A stretch of 64,000 nt of DNA from Hyaloscypha bicolor E (lineage: Eukaryota > Ascomycota > Leotiomycetes > Helotiales > Hyaloscyphaceae), in assembly GCF_002865645.1 (NCBI RefSeq), contig NW_020194620.1, forward strand, positions 441,353-505,352, given 5' to 3'. The notes beneath the pieces were generated by a model, which saw only the letters and a list, made by a program, of their open reading frames with translations, was not told the DNA's origin and searched no databases. How positions within the stretch are numbered: position 1 is the stretch's first letter; each line of letters begins with the position of its first letter. Below, one piece after another: positions 1 through 10,624 of this stretch. The translations under genes and the position numbers were made by a program.

Positions 1-3000
1 ATATACTAAAGGCTATAGTCTTTTATATATAACTTCTTCTCCTATAATATTTTTCTATTTTATATATTTATTTTTTGCTTTATTTATATTCGATTTATTT
101 CTTTATATTTCTTTATAGTATATTTGTATTAATTAGATAATTAAAGGTATTTATTAGCTTTGATTTTATTATAGAATTAGTAGAATTCAATTCTTTCTTA
201 AGTTATTTAATTTCTATAATTTCTTATTATTTATATATTTAATAGAGATATATTATATTAATTATTAGATTTTTCTCTCGAGAGGTTTCTAATTTAATAA
301 GGCATTTATATAAGGATTTTGAATTTATATAAACTACTAGTAATAGTTCTATTTCTAGTACTTTATTAATTATAGATTTAATTAAAGTATCTATATTAAA
401 ACTATAAGCCATATTATAGAATTCCGAAGCTAGAATACTTCTAGTAATTCTCTTGTATTTAATAGAGAACTAGTAAATAATATTTATATATCTAGTTCCG
501 TTTATTAGAACTAAAATATATTCGATTTAAGAAAAGAGATTTCTATTATTTTAAATAAAGTATTTATAAAAATAATTAAATATAAGAATCTCTTTACTAG
601 TTTCACGAATTTTAGTTCTCTAGTAATATTCTTAATTTGCTATTAAATACATTTATTAAGTATCTTTATATTAGTTTCTAAAGATTTAATAGCTTAAATA
701 ATAATTAATAAGTTATATAAAGCTTCTAGTTAATAGACTAATATAATATATACTTTTCTAATATATTAGATAATATATTAGTTCTTAATAAAGAGATCTT
801 AATAAATAGTACTTCTATTACTTATAATAGTAATATTCTTTATAGAAATAATTTAGAGGTTTTTATATTAGTATTCCTATATAAAAGTAATTCTAATAGT
901 ATTTATATAAATAATACCTTTATTAAACTTGAAGTTATAATTTAAAATAAGATATTTATATTTCTTAGTTAAGAACTTAGCCTTTTAAAGCTTTAATTAC
1001 TTTATTTTTATAAAATTATTAGTTCTAATAAATAGAATATTATTAGGTTAAAGGCTAATAATTCCGAAAAATTACTTATTATAGAGAAAGCAAGAATTAT
1101 AAGTTAATTATTCTATAAAGAGCTTATTAATATAATATAAATAATAAGTCTTAAACTAATAATTCCCGGCTTCTAGTATATTATATAATAATTTTATAAC
1201 TTTTAAAACGGAATTATTTTTTAGATTTAGTTTTCTAATAAGCTTATAAAGTGAGTTAATATAAAAATTATAGTTAAATAAGGTTATTAATTAGATATAA
1301 GCTTATAAGATATTATATAAATACAATTCTATAGTATTTATTATTATAATAGTAATACTAAAGATAATTCTCTAACTAATATATTAAATAATAAGTAATT
1401 ATATTAATATTATATATTTTTTACTATTATTATAAGCTTAAATAACTAGCTTCGATTTCTTAAACTTTCTCTTTATATCCTTATTTTTAATCTTATTAAT
1501 TAACCGGAAGTTAAAAATATATATCTTTTTTAATATCTGAAATCTGGAAATAATCTTAAATATATTCTTTTTTAAAAGGCTAGTAATTTTAACTTAATAG
1601 GAGTTCTTATACAAATTATTATTTCATAGAAATACTATAATATCCGGAGTTTTATAAGAGTATTATTTATTATACTTTAGTAAAATAGCAGGAATAATAG
1701 AAGGAATTATACTTATATTACTTTTAGTCTTATTATAAAATTCGGAAATAGTTTTAGGTTTAGGGCTATTAATAATAATTTTAATATCTCCTATATAAAA
1801 GAGCTTTATAAAGATTAAATAAAAGGTAATATTACTATATAATAAAGCTAATATATAGTTTTCTCTATTAATGGCTACTAGCTTATATAGCCTATTTTAA
1901 TTATTAAATTAACTAATATTCTTTTTATATTATATAAGAATATTCGAATTTAAAAGAAATTTACAGATATTAGTAATACTAGAACTATTTCAGGTATTTA
2001 GAATATTCGTAATCTAGTATCTAGCTTAAAGCTTTTGAATTTCTATTATTACTTTTTTAAATACTACTAATTACTATAATATAATAAGTAATAAGATATT
2101 ATATTTAGTTATTTAAAATAAAATAATATTATCGGGTTTTATAAAATTATTAATAGTTTTAAAAGCTTTTTGAAATATAGTATTTTTATTAATTCTATTA
2201 ATTTCAGTTATAATAATAAGATAAATATATTAAATCGGGCTATAATAGTATTCTATAATTCCGATGAAATTATAAGCTTTTATAGAAACGAGTTTAATAT
2301 TAGTTCCTATAATATTTATAAGTTAAATAAACTTCTTATTAATAAACTACTTTCCGATATCTATTATAATTAATTAAAAAGGCCTAAATAGATATTAATT
2401 TAATACTATTTTAGAATATTTCAAATATATAATATACTAATGTTTTAAAGCTATTAGCTAGCTTAATATTAAATGCTTTTATTAATAATATAAAATATAA
2501 ACTTACTAGAAATATAGAAAATATTAATAATAATAAAATAATTAAAGCTAATATTATTTCTTAGATTAAACTTTAATTATTTTAGTAATTATTCGAATTT
2601 CTGGTATTATTTATAATACTTTATAAAATACTTAAAGGCTTTTATATTAATATTATAGCCTGCTTATTCTAGTATATTTCGGAGTTTACTAATAAATAAA
2701 TAACTAAAATAGTAATATAAATATTATAATTCGACTTTTATAAAAAAAAACAGGAAATATAAATAAATAATTCGGAAATAAAGCTTTATAATATAGTATT
2801 TTAAAGCAGGAAAAAAAATCTAAAACATTATATTATAAATATAAAATATCTAATAGAAATAATAAGATAATTAATAAGATAATTAATAAGATTATTAAAA
2901 TAGATCTCTAGCTTATTTATATTAGCTAAGCTAAATAAAAATAGAGTTTTTGTAGATATAATATAGAATTTTGCTTGCCTAATTAGTATTTTTATTATTA

Positions 3001-3446
3001 TAAATCTAATAGAGAATATAGATCTAATATTAAACTAAATATTAATTTAATCTTTAATAATTTCATTAAATTAGATATTATTATTAGTATATTATAAAGC
3101 TTGGAATTAGTTAGAACTAGTAATTAAAAATCTAGAGATTCCGGTATTAATTATAATTCTATAAAAGTAATAAGTATTATATTTTAATATATTATTAATT
3201 ATAAATATCTAGATATTTTCTATTTATTTAATAGATTTCAAGATATGGTTTTTGCCTATTATCTAATATATAAGAGAAAGAAATATAAGGTTATTTATAA
3301 GGGTATTAATTATAGAAATAATAAGAGTAATAGAAATAGCTAAAAAGCTTTTAATAGAAATAAAATAAAAATCCGAATAATATTTCTCTTTTTTATTTAT
3401 TTCTACTAATAAGGCTTTAAAAGCATTATTTACTAGTTTGTTTTTA
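1..3446 (-). mobile_element. Copia-type LTR retrotransposon, truncated RIP-degraded copy (copy A)
   Basis: This stretch aligns base-for-base in outline with the interior of the complete Copia element at 39915-46256: position 1 corresponds to about 40333 and position 3446 to about 43795, in the same orientation. The coding sense is therefore the minus strand. The left LTR lies outside the window. The gag end runs into a microsatellite at 3449 instead of continuing to a right LTR. CA and TG are almost absent and all frames are full of stops, as expected after RIP. No functional protein can be made. Assignment to Copia rests on the RNase H and gag remnants readable in the better copies. Confidence 0.8.
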
Positions 3447-3448
3447 TT

Positions 3449-3534
3449 ATTTTTATTATTCTTATTATTCTTATTATTCTTATTATTCTTATTATTCTTA
3501 TTATTCTTATTATTCTTATTATTCTTATTATTCT
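3449..3534. repeat. Microsatellite, 9-bp unit TTATTATTC, about 9 copies
   Basis: Near-perfect tandem array of the unit TTATTATTC. It lies exactly where copy C of the Copia element has the unexpanded sequence TTATTACTCTTATTACTC inside gag (about 43794), so the array probably grew from an Asn/Lys-rich gag motif. The same unit returns at 4438-4508. Confidence 0.9.
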
Positions 3535-3535
3535 T

Positions 3536-4437
3536 TCGATTAATATCTTTATATTATCTTGATTATTAGTCAACAATTAATTTTTGAATAATAAAACAGA
3601 ATTATAAAATGATTATATATCTTCGAAAATATTCTTCATTACACCCTTTCGAAGGGATAATATAAGTTCTTTGATCGATAGTCTAATGAAAACATTTTTG
3701 ATCGAGAAATTATTATATATAATATTTCTCCGGATATACCCATTAAATATCAAAAAAAATTTTCCGAGATCAAAAATTATTTAGCTTTAAATCTATTTTA
3801 CTTTATGATAATATTACTCATAAATATTATCGAATAAAGATTTTTCTGTTATAACTCGAATATATAATTTAATGATTTAATTATTGGATATATTTATTTT
3901 ATATTATGATTTATGGACGAAGTATTTTATGCCCTTAAGACATATATTATTTTAATAATAAGGATAATTCCATCATGATCAATATTAATTATATATCAAA
4001 GCTAAGAAAAAGGTTAATACCGAAATTATAATAGATTATTTGCAGGATTAATAAATTAATGACTGAATATTTTTCTTATTATCATCTAATGATTGGCGTT
4101 TAAGAAAAATAATTTAATTATGTATGATAAGAATTTTAAGGAAATTACGATAATAACATTAGGCTTTAATAATTTATGCTTAGATCGGATTATTAGGGCT
4201 TGCATATTATTAATGAAATTCAGGATTATTAATATTTATTAACTATAAAAATTTTTAGTACAAAATATATATTCTTTGGGCTTATGATAAATATCTTCGT
4301 ATATAATTTCTTTATTCTTTAATTCTTTTGAGCTAAATTCTTATCTTTATAAATAATTAAATCTAAAACTTTATGAATATTGAAATTATTTATAAATTAT
4401 CATAATATATATCATATAATAACTTAAATTTTCTCTT
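3536..4437. other. AT-rich segment that lacks the RIP signature
   Basis: About 900 bases of AT-rich sequence that, unlike everything around it, keeps many TG and CA dinucleotides and several GATC words (for example TTGATCGATAG and TTGATCGAG). It holds no open frame of useful length and shows no match to the Copia or Gypsy elements in the window. The same 9-bp microsatellite bounds it on both sides. Origin is unknown: it could be a late insertion, low-copy DNA never exposed to RIP, organellar DNA, or a join made in assembly. Confidence 0.5.
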
Positions 4438-4508
4438 TTCTTATTATTCTTATTATTCTTATTATTCTTATTATTCTTATTATTCTTATTATTCTTATTA
4501 TCTTATTA
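4438..4508. repeat. Second array of the 9-bp TTATTATTC unit, running into the gap
   Basis: Same repeat unit as at 3449-3534, about 7 copies, ending directly at the run of N. The assembly break is probably caused by this low-complexity sequence. Confidence 0.85.
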
Positions 4509-5050
4509 NNNNNNNNNNNNNNNNNNNNNNNNNNNNNNNNNNNNNNNNNNNNNNNNNNNNNNNNNNNNNNNNNNNNNNNNNNNNNNNNNNNNNNNNNNNN
4601 NNNNNNNNNNNNNNNNNNNNNNNNNNNNNNNNNNNNNNNNNNNNNNNNNNNNNNNNNNNNNNNNNNNNNNNNNNNNNNNNNNNNNNNNNNNNNNNNNNNN
4701 NNNNNNNNNNNNNNNNNNNNNNNNNNNNNNNNNNNNNNNNNNNNNNNNNNNNNNNNNNNNNNNNNNNNNNNNNNNNNNNNNNNNNNNNNNNNNNNNNNNN
4801 NNNNNNNNNNNNNNNNNNNNNNNNNNNNNNNNNNNNNNNNNNNNNNNNNNNNNNNNNNNNNNNNNNNNNNNNNNNNNNNNNNNNNNNNNNNNNNNNNNNN
4901 NNNNNNNNNNNNNNNNNNNNNNNNNNNNNNNNNNNNNNNNNNNNNNNNNNNNNNNNNNNNNNNNNNNNNNNNNNNNNNNNNNNNNNNNNNNNNNNNNNNN
5001 NNNNNNNNNNNNNNNNNNNNNNNNNNNNNNNNNNNNNNNNNNNNNNNNNN
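4509..5050. other. Assembly gap (542 N)
   Basis: Run of undetermined bases. Nothing can be said about its content. Apparent open frames through it are artefacts. Confidence 1.
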
Positions 5051-5391
5051 AAGGATAGTATATGAGGCAACTCATATATTTTAGAAAGCAGTTCTTCGCT
5101 AAAAAAGTATATATAAATAGAAAAAAAATAGTTTTTAAAAAGAGTAGTTTTAGGGCCAAAAGAAGTTAATTTTAAAGAATAATAGAAATGAATAAATAGA
5201 TAATTAAAAACTAATGTACTTATTAATTAATTAAGAACTGAGTCATTTTCTTTTAAGGCTACCGGATACTTTTTTTATAAAATAGATAGAATTCCCTCCT
5301 TTAATATACTAATCTAATATTATTAAGGGCTATTAAATACCTCTGTTTAGTATCACTATTCTATTCTGAATTTATAAAGTACTAACTAATA
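5051..5391. other. AT-rich DNA with no recognisable gene
   Basis: Sequence to the right of the gap does not continue copy A of the Copia element. A short hairpin (ATATGAG, 4-base loop, CTCATAT) sits at about 5060-5080. No other structure was recognised. Confidence 0.5.
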
Positions 5392-5701
5392 GTACTGTAA
5401 TTTACTGTAGTAATATATAGGTATTATTATATTGAAATAAAAACTATTTATATAAAGTTAGTAAAGTTATTATTTAGAAATAAGTATATAGTATTATAAT
5501 ATTAAATATATAATCCCTATAATCTACTAACCAAATTAGGAACTAACTACTAGTTATAGTGTATTTATAGATACTAGAGATTATATAACGTATATCCTAT
5601 ATCTTAATCTTATTGACCTATATTCTATTACTTATGATTTTATATTCCGGACTTCTATACCTGTATATATATAGAACTTCTAAAAAATAGCTATACTAAT
5701 A
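5392..5701 (-). mobile_element. Diverged solo LTR related to the Copia LTR
   Basis: Aligns along its length with the 296-bp LTRs of copy C. Shared landmarks are a TTTACTnGTAGTAATATATA-like left edge, the segment AAGTTATTATTTAGAAATAAG, and the right end AATAGCTATACTAATA. It keeps more TG/CA than the other copies and has extra length differences, so it is either a separate subfamily or less mutated. No internal region is attached. A target duplication was not clear. Confidence 0.65.
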
Positions 5702-6061
5702 TTAGAGTGTATTATCAAACTTTTATTTTAACTTTTTTAATATAAATTAAACTAATATTTTTAATTATGTATTATAATTAATATTATAAGGCCTAAAATT
5801 CAATTTTAAAAAATAATTAAAATAGCTTTTATTTTAATAATATTAAATTTTAAGAAGATAATATATATAATATATATAAATATTAGATAAATATATAAGT
5901 TAGCCTAGCTAATATAGGCCTGTAATCATATTATATATAAGAAGAATTTATAATTAATTATAAAACATATTAATTATTAATAATGTAATGTAATATTAAT
6001 AATTTGTTTTTACCGCAGCTTTTAGTAAGTTATACTACTAGCTGAGGATAGTATATCTAAC

Positions 6062-6411
6062 TTAATAAAAAAAATAATAAAATAATAAAATAATAAAATA
6101 ATAAAATAATAAAATAATAAAATAATAAAATAATAAAATAATAAAATAATAAAATAATAAAATAAATTAGTAAAATATAGAATTATAATATTAAATTTAA
6201 TAAAAAACCAATTTTTGGTTTTCTTATAAGATTTAAAAAGCTTTCTTTAAATAATAAGCTTTAATAATATATATATAATTAGAGAATTATAAGTCTAAAG
6301 CTTATAATATAATTAGTAATAATATAATATAAAAGAATTACTAATTTCCTTAATTAATATCTAAAGTTTATTATATATAATTTAGTTATATATAATTTTA
6401 TTTATATTATA
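6062..6411 (-). mobile_element. Degraded Gypsy LTR (reverse orientation) carrying a microsatellite
   Basis: From about 6170 to 6411 the sequence follows the reverse complement of the 298-bp Gypsy LTR found at 23195-23492, 30726-31023 and 32093-32390. Examples are TATAATATTAAATTTA, then ATATATATATAATTAG, then TTTATTATATATAATTTAGTTATATATAA. The left part corresponds to the LTR segment AAGTAATAAAATAATAGAATAA, which here has expanded to an 8-bp tandem array. No element interior follows, so this is a solo LTR or a fragment. Confidence 0.65.
6069..6168. repeat. Microsatellite, 8-bp unit AATAAAAT, about 12 copies
   Basis: Perfect tandem repeat of AATAAAAT. It replaces the motif AATAAAATAATAGAATAA of the intact Gypsy LTR, so it looks like expansion of a sequence that was already in the LTR. 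Confidence 0.9.
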
Positions 6412-7575
6412 TAATTAATAAACTTTAAAATAAGAAATAAATTATAAATTATTTGTAAATATTAAAAGAATAATTTTTTAAGTTATAAACTAGCTTATTA
6501 AATAAAAGGCTAATATAAGATCTTAAAATAAATTAAATATATTCTTAAAGTTTAAATTATTAAAATTAATAAAAATATATCTAGTATTTTATATAAAGAA
6601 ATTATATAAAGATTTAAAAATTTCTTTTTTAAAACAAGTAAATTTAGAGCCTTTATTATTAGAATTATAAAATAAGAAAATAAAATATAAAGTTTAAAAA
6701 ATATTAGTAATAAAGCTATTTTATAAAAAGCTTAAATATTAAATATAATAAAAAGAATACAATTTAAAATTAAAATAATATCTAGTTTTCTTATTAAGTA
6801 ATAACTTTTTAGCTCTTTAAACTTTTATATTAAAAATCTTAAATAATTAGAATTACTTTAAAACTTATAATATGAGTTTAATTATATTAAAAATAATCCT
6901 TTTCTGGAATTATAAAATATAACTAAAAAATCTTTTAAGATTATATATTATAATTTTATTTAATAAGTATATAGGCTTATATATAATTTATAATTATTTA
7001 AATTCAAGATTCTTTCGAGATTCTTTTCCTTTCTTTAGCTTTAAATTATTGAAATAAAAATAATTTAAAATTATTTCTTCTAAGCTTTAGATCTTATATT
7101 TGTAATTTTTATTATTATTTAATAAATATATATAATATAATTATATAATTATAAGAATATATATAAAATATATATAAAAAAAATATTAAACTTTATATAA
7201 GCTATTATATTAGTATTTAATACTTAATATTTAAAACTAATATTTATATAATTTAAAAGTATTTTATAAAAAATAAAAACTTAATAGTTATTATAATTTT
7301 AAAAGTTTTAAAGTAATTTTTAATAATTTTAAATTAAAAGGCTTACTTTTTTTTTTAGTAATTACTTCTTATAATTATAAAGTATTATAGTTTACTATTT
7401 GTTTTTTTTCTTAAGGCAAAATTAATTAATTACTTTATTATAGCTTTCTTATTAAAGAGAATTTATAATAAAAATTATATAAGAACCGCGGTATTTATAT
7501 AATAATTAAAATATTATGCCTTAATAACCGCTGCAAAAGTAATTAAAAAGAATAAGCTAGTATTTAAATATTTAG
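6412..7575. other. RIP-degraded AT-rich DNA, identity not resolved
   Basis: Extremely AT-rich, TA-dominated and CA/TG-poor sequence with no open frame. It is probably transposon remains, but no domain or LTR could be recognised. Confidence 0.5.
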
Positions 7576-7612
7576 TTTTTTAGAACTACTTATAATAAGT
7601 AGTTCTAAAAAA
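7576..7612. repeat. Perfect 17-bp inverted repeat at the edge of the gene island
   Basis: Arms 7576-7592 and 7596-7612 (TTTTTTAGAACTACTTA and its exact complement) are separated by TAA. The hairpin sits at the switch from RIP-degraded DNA to normal DNA, 55 bp beyond the stop codon of the acetyltransferase gene. It may be a transposon end or may simply lie in the 3' UTR region. Confidence 0.8.
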
Positions 7613-7666
7613 AACACTGTGATTTGTATGAGAGCAAATACTAGTAATCGATGCTAGTAATGGTTG

Positions 7667-8610
7667 CTAGCACAAGTATTTGTGAAACAGGAAAATTCCT
7701 AATATCGAAAGCTGGTGTTCCAATACTGACCAAATACTAGCATTCAAAGGTTGCGAAACAGGGCCTAAACCTCCCTTTCTTTTTCGTTTCATAATATCAA
7801 AAACAAGTTTCTCTTCCTCTCCGTGAACCTGCACAACCCAGGTGTCTAACTTCTCGAACCCATTGGCCGCATATAGCTTCGAACCCATCGGGGAAGCCTC
7901 AATACCGCAAAACACATCCTCAACATCAGCTTGATCCGTCCCCCATGTGAGAACCTTGGTTGCTGCTCCTCGGCGGCGGAAGTCCCGATCCGTTACTAAA
8001 AGCTCGAGAGACCACCAGTCGGGGGAATCCGAGAAGTATTTTTTTGTAACCTCTTTTGTTGCGGCATCTGTAGCAGATAGGCGAGGTTGGGATGCATCGC
8101 GACGGGGGTATTTCTGGCTTATAGACCATCGGGAGGCCTGCGCTGCCAAGGCTGGTGGGATGCATATGTCAGTGGAAGTTTTCTTGGCGCAATGTTCGTG
8201 CGAGACGAACAATGTCACGAAAAAAACGAAAAAAATTCAACACGATCAAGGGGCTCACAATCGAGAGCATTTAACCACGTGTTCTTCTTCCGGAATGTCT
8301 CCTTTGCAGCCGCATTATCACCCAATCTTACCCAGATCCCGTAAGAAATGATGGTGGAAACCGGACCCCTACTCTTCAACAAGCTAGTATTGCCTTCAAC
8401 CTCACTTCCATCAAGCTCCACAACCAAGAATGTTGAACGTCTGTCATAAAGATGCTTCTCGAGCTTCAATCGCATCCATGTTGAGTTGTCTTCGGGATAC
8501 TCTAGACGATTGGGGCTGAGATAGTCGTAGGTCGGATCATCGATCAGTGAAGTCGTCGTGATCTCCGTGAGACGGTGCAGGTCTCGGGTTGTTGCTACCC
8601 TGACGCGCAT
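7667..8610 (-). CDS. GNAT-family N-acetyltransferase (two exons)
   Basis: Proposed exons are 8610-8259 and 8151-7667, giving 278 residues. The 107-nt intron begins GTGAGC, has an ACTGACA branch site and ends CCACCAG; both sides are in frame. The N-terminal half has the start typical of fungal GNAT proteins (MRVRVATTRDLHRLTEI) and a RLEYP segment shared with the second GNAT at 18227-19037. The C-terminal half carries motif A, LELLVTDRDFRRRGAA, which matches the acetyl-CoA-binding R/Q-x-x-G-x-G/A loop, followed by the LYAANGFEKL segment near the end of the fold. Substrate is unknown. The last 40 residues are not family-like and may be run-on, since the stop lies only 55 bp from the RIP block. 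A product transferring acetyl groups to a small molecule or protein is expected. Confidence 0.75.
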
Positions 8611-9302
8611 TGCTCTGACGTGTAATTATCGATTGATGGGCTGTTTTCGGAGGTTGCCGGGGTTGTGTTATATTGAACGATTCTTTAATGATTTATTTGT
8701 AAGAAGGAAATAGATGGATAGATAGGCCTACTGAGCAGATACATGTTTATATATAAGTTAAGGATGCTGGGGAAGCACGAGGAAAACTAGAACGACCCCC
8801 CTCCAGGTGTCGATTAGGGGTGTCGATTGGGGTTTTCCCGGAAGTACGTTACTGGGACTTCATTGGTTTGGCGTGCCTCACGCTGGAAGAAATCGTTCGC
8901 CCTTCTTTCATTGGATACTGGGCTCCCGATATTACCAGTCATTTATATGCAAGGTCTTACCCGGCGCATTCACCGGTTTCCTAAAATGGCGTGTGTCGCA
9001 GTCCACGTAACGTTGTGGATGCCATAGTACGGCAAACTACCTCGTACTCGGGCGCGCCGAAAGCATCAAAATGACCAGAAATCGTCGAAACACTCTATCT
9101 TCTAACATTAATAACGCTATTAAAAATGACTCAATTAGTACGATTTTGGTATCAGCGAACTCGCCTTTGCTTAGTCATTACGTTTACAATCCGGCAGACG
9201 TCCCCTTAGCTTCCCGGGCCATAATCGCGCTCCTAATATTGGTGACACTGCACTATTTGAACACCGCACCTCCGACCGCGCTAACGAACAAGGCATTGCA
9301 AT
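8611..9302. other. Intergenic region, no supported gene
   Basis: GC-balanced DNA upstream of the first GNAT. It contains short open frames (8807-9010 and 9071-9331, plus strand) with no recognisable domain. The second one runs into the inverted-repeat element at 9303 and is probably chance or transposon residue. A short direct repeat, GTGTCGATTRGGG, occurs twice at about 8806-8834. Confidence 0.4.
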
Positions 9303-9557
9303 TACGAAGGTACAGCGGTCAAGTAAAGTAATGTTTTGACAGGGGGTCGCCGCGAACACACGATTTCAACACCACACAACTCTTGCTATACCTGACCAAA
9401 TATCATTTTTAAAATGCCGGAATACTCCCTAAGATTTGGTGAATATATTAGTGTATTTTTTTTAACATTTTTATCCGTTGATGTTGTTGCGTTACAAGGT
9501 TGAAAAGTTTGGACCCCTGCTAGCGCTATTACTTTACTTACCCGCTGTACCTCCGTA
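9303..9557. mobile_element. Candidate 255-bp inverted-repeat (MITE-like) element
   Basis: Left arm 9303-9332 and right arm 9528-9557 are reverse complements at 27 of 30 positions. Each ends outward in TACG(A/G)AGG and inward in AGTAAAGTAAT. If the outermost TA is counted as the target, the element would have TA on both sides, as for Tc1/mariner-type insertions. There is no coding capacity. It lies about 165 bp from the dead Tc1-like transposase, but a mobilisation link is only a guess. Confidence 0.5.
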
Positions 9558-9723
9558 CACGTGAAGGGACATTTGTAGGGTGGATTAGAAGGCCTAGTTT
9601 ACCAATAGTTAGTCCGCGAACGAATCAGGATTAGGAGTTGACGGGTATGGTGGTGTCCCCAGAGCTACGTGAATGCTCTCTAGAAGGAGGGAACAATTAT
9701 AAAGGGAACATTGATTTGATCTA

Positions 9724-10185
9724 ATAACACAACTCAAGCATGGATACAATTACCCTCCTTATACTCTTCGGCTTTTGTAAAGTGCCTATTAGCTTTTCAA
9801 TCCACTTATCAACCTCTCGGACCGGTGTCTTCTACCGTTCCTCCTCCCATGCCAAATTCACCTTCTCTTCTGCTTGCGGGAAAGGCACCCTCTCCTTTAC
9901 CCGCTTTCGCACAGAGTCTTATGCATGCTCAATAGCATTCAAGTCAGGGGATTGAGGAGCCCAGGCAATATGTGCAATATCAAGGAGCCGAATGACTTTA
10001 TTTGCAAACATTGAGCGGTCTGCAGGTGCGTTGTCAAGGACCACTTTGATGCAGCCATAATGCTAACGAGTCTGCGGGCATATGGCGTCCTTTGCCTCCA
10101 ATTTTTTGATCTACGAGTCTGAAGGAGGCCGAATATACTTGTCTGTGATTCTAAACCAGTCGATCCCACCGACTTGAGACCGATC
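9724..10185 (-). pseudogene. Tc1/mariner-like transposase fragment (DDE), inactivated
   Basis: Reading the minus strand from 10185 gives a continuous match in style to fungal Tc1/mariner DDE transposases: RGDRSQVGGIDWFRI, then a segment ending in KVVLDNAPADRSMFANK (the second catalytic Asp), then IAWAPQSPDLNAIEHA (the SPDLNxIE block with the third acidic residue). In-frame stops replace residues that are usually Trp, for instance after IEHA and before HYGC, which fits G-to-A mutation. The N-terminal DNA-binding half is missing and no terminal repeats were found. It is a dead remnant, damaged more lightly than the neighbouring retrotransposons. Confidence 0.85.
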
Positions 10186-10624
10186 GCCGCGTTTTGTCTG
10201 GTTATTTCTGATATCCGCTGCGCTGCTAGTCTCTTATTAGAGTCACTTCTTGGAATTAATTATACTTGCAAGCATTACTCTATACTTTACCTTACCTTAA
10301 CTACCTGCATAGTACCCCGCTTGTAACAGCCGGCGTTACATGGGTTGCTACAAGTTGGTTTTAGTTAGATTTTAGGCTAAGCTCGGCGTTTTAGCAGTTT
10401 TGGCTATACTTACTTATTTACCACCACACAGATCTTTATGCCTACGTTCGTTGCTCCGCTCAGTCGTCACACTGCTATTATAAACCTCACATTCTAATCG
10501 ATTTAACCTTCAGGGAGTAGTTCGTTGCGAGGTGGTTAAGCAGTCGATAGCCTAAACTACTAATGGCGGGAGCATTAATAAGAAGAAGTGCCTCTATTAT
10601 GACTAGAGGCACCTAGTCCGGCAC
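10186..10624. other. Intergenic region between transposase relic and regulator gene
   Basis: No coding sequence supported. It contains a small palindromic segment, TGTAACAGCCGGCGTTACA, at about 10322-10340 and may hold the rest of the decayed transposon. Confidence 0.4.

Noticed and set aside
2170..2373. 67-codon frame in the left RIP block
   Set aside because: Lies antisense within degraded Copia copy A; chance survival of an AT-rich frame.
3449..4508. CRISPR-like layout of short repeats around a spacer
   Set aside because: The repeats are simple tandem 9-mers without regular spacers, and the genome is fungal.
4498..5159. Minus-strand frames through the run of N
   Set aside because: The openness comes only from undetermined bases.
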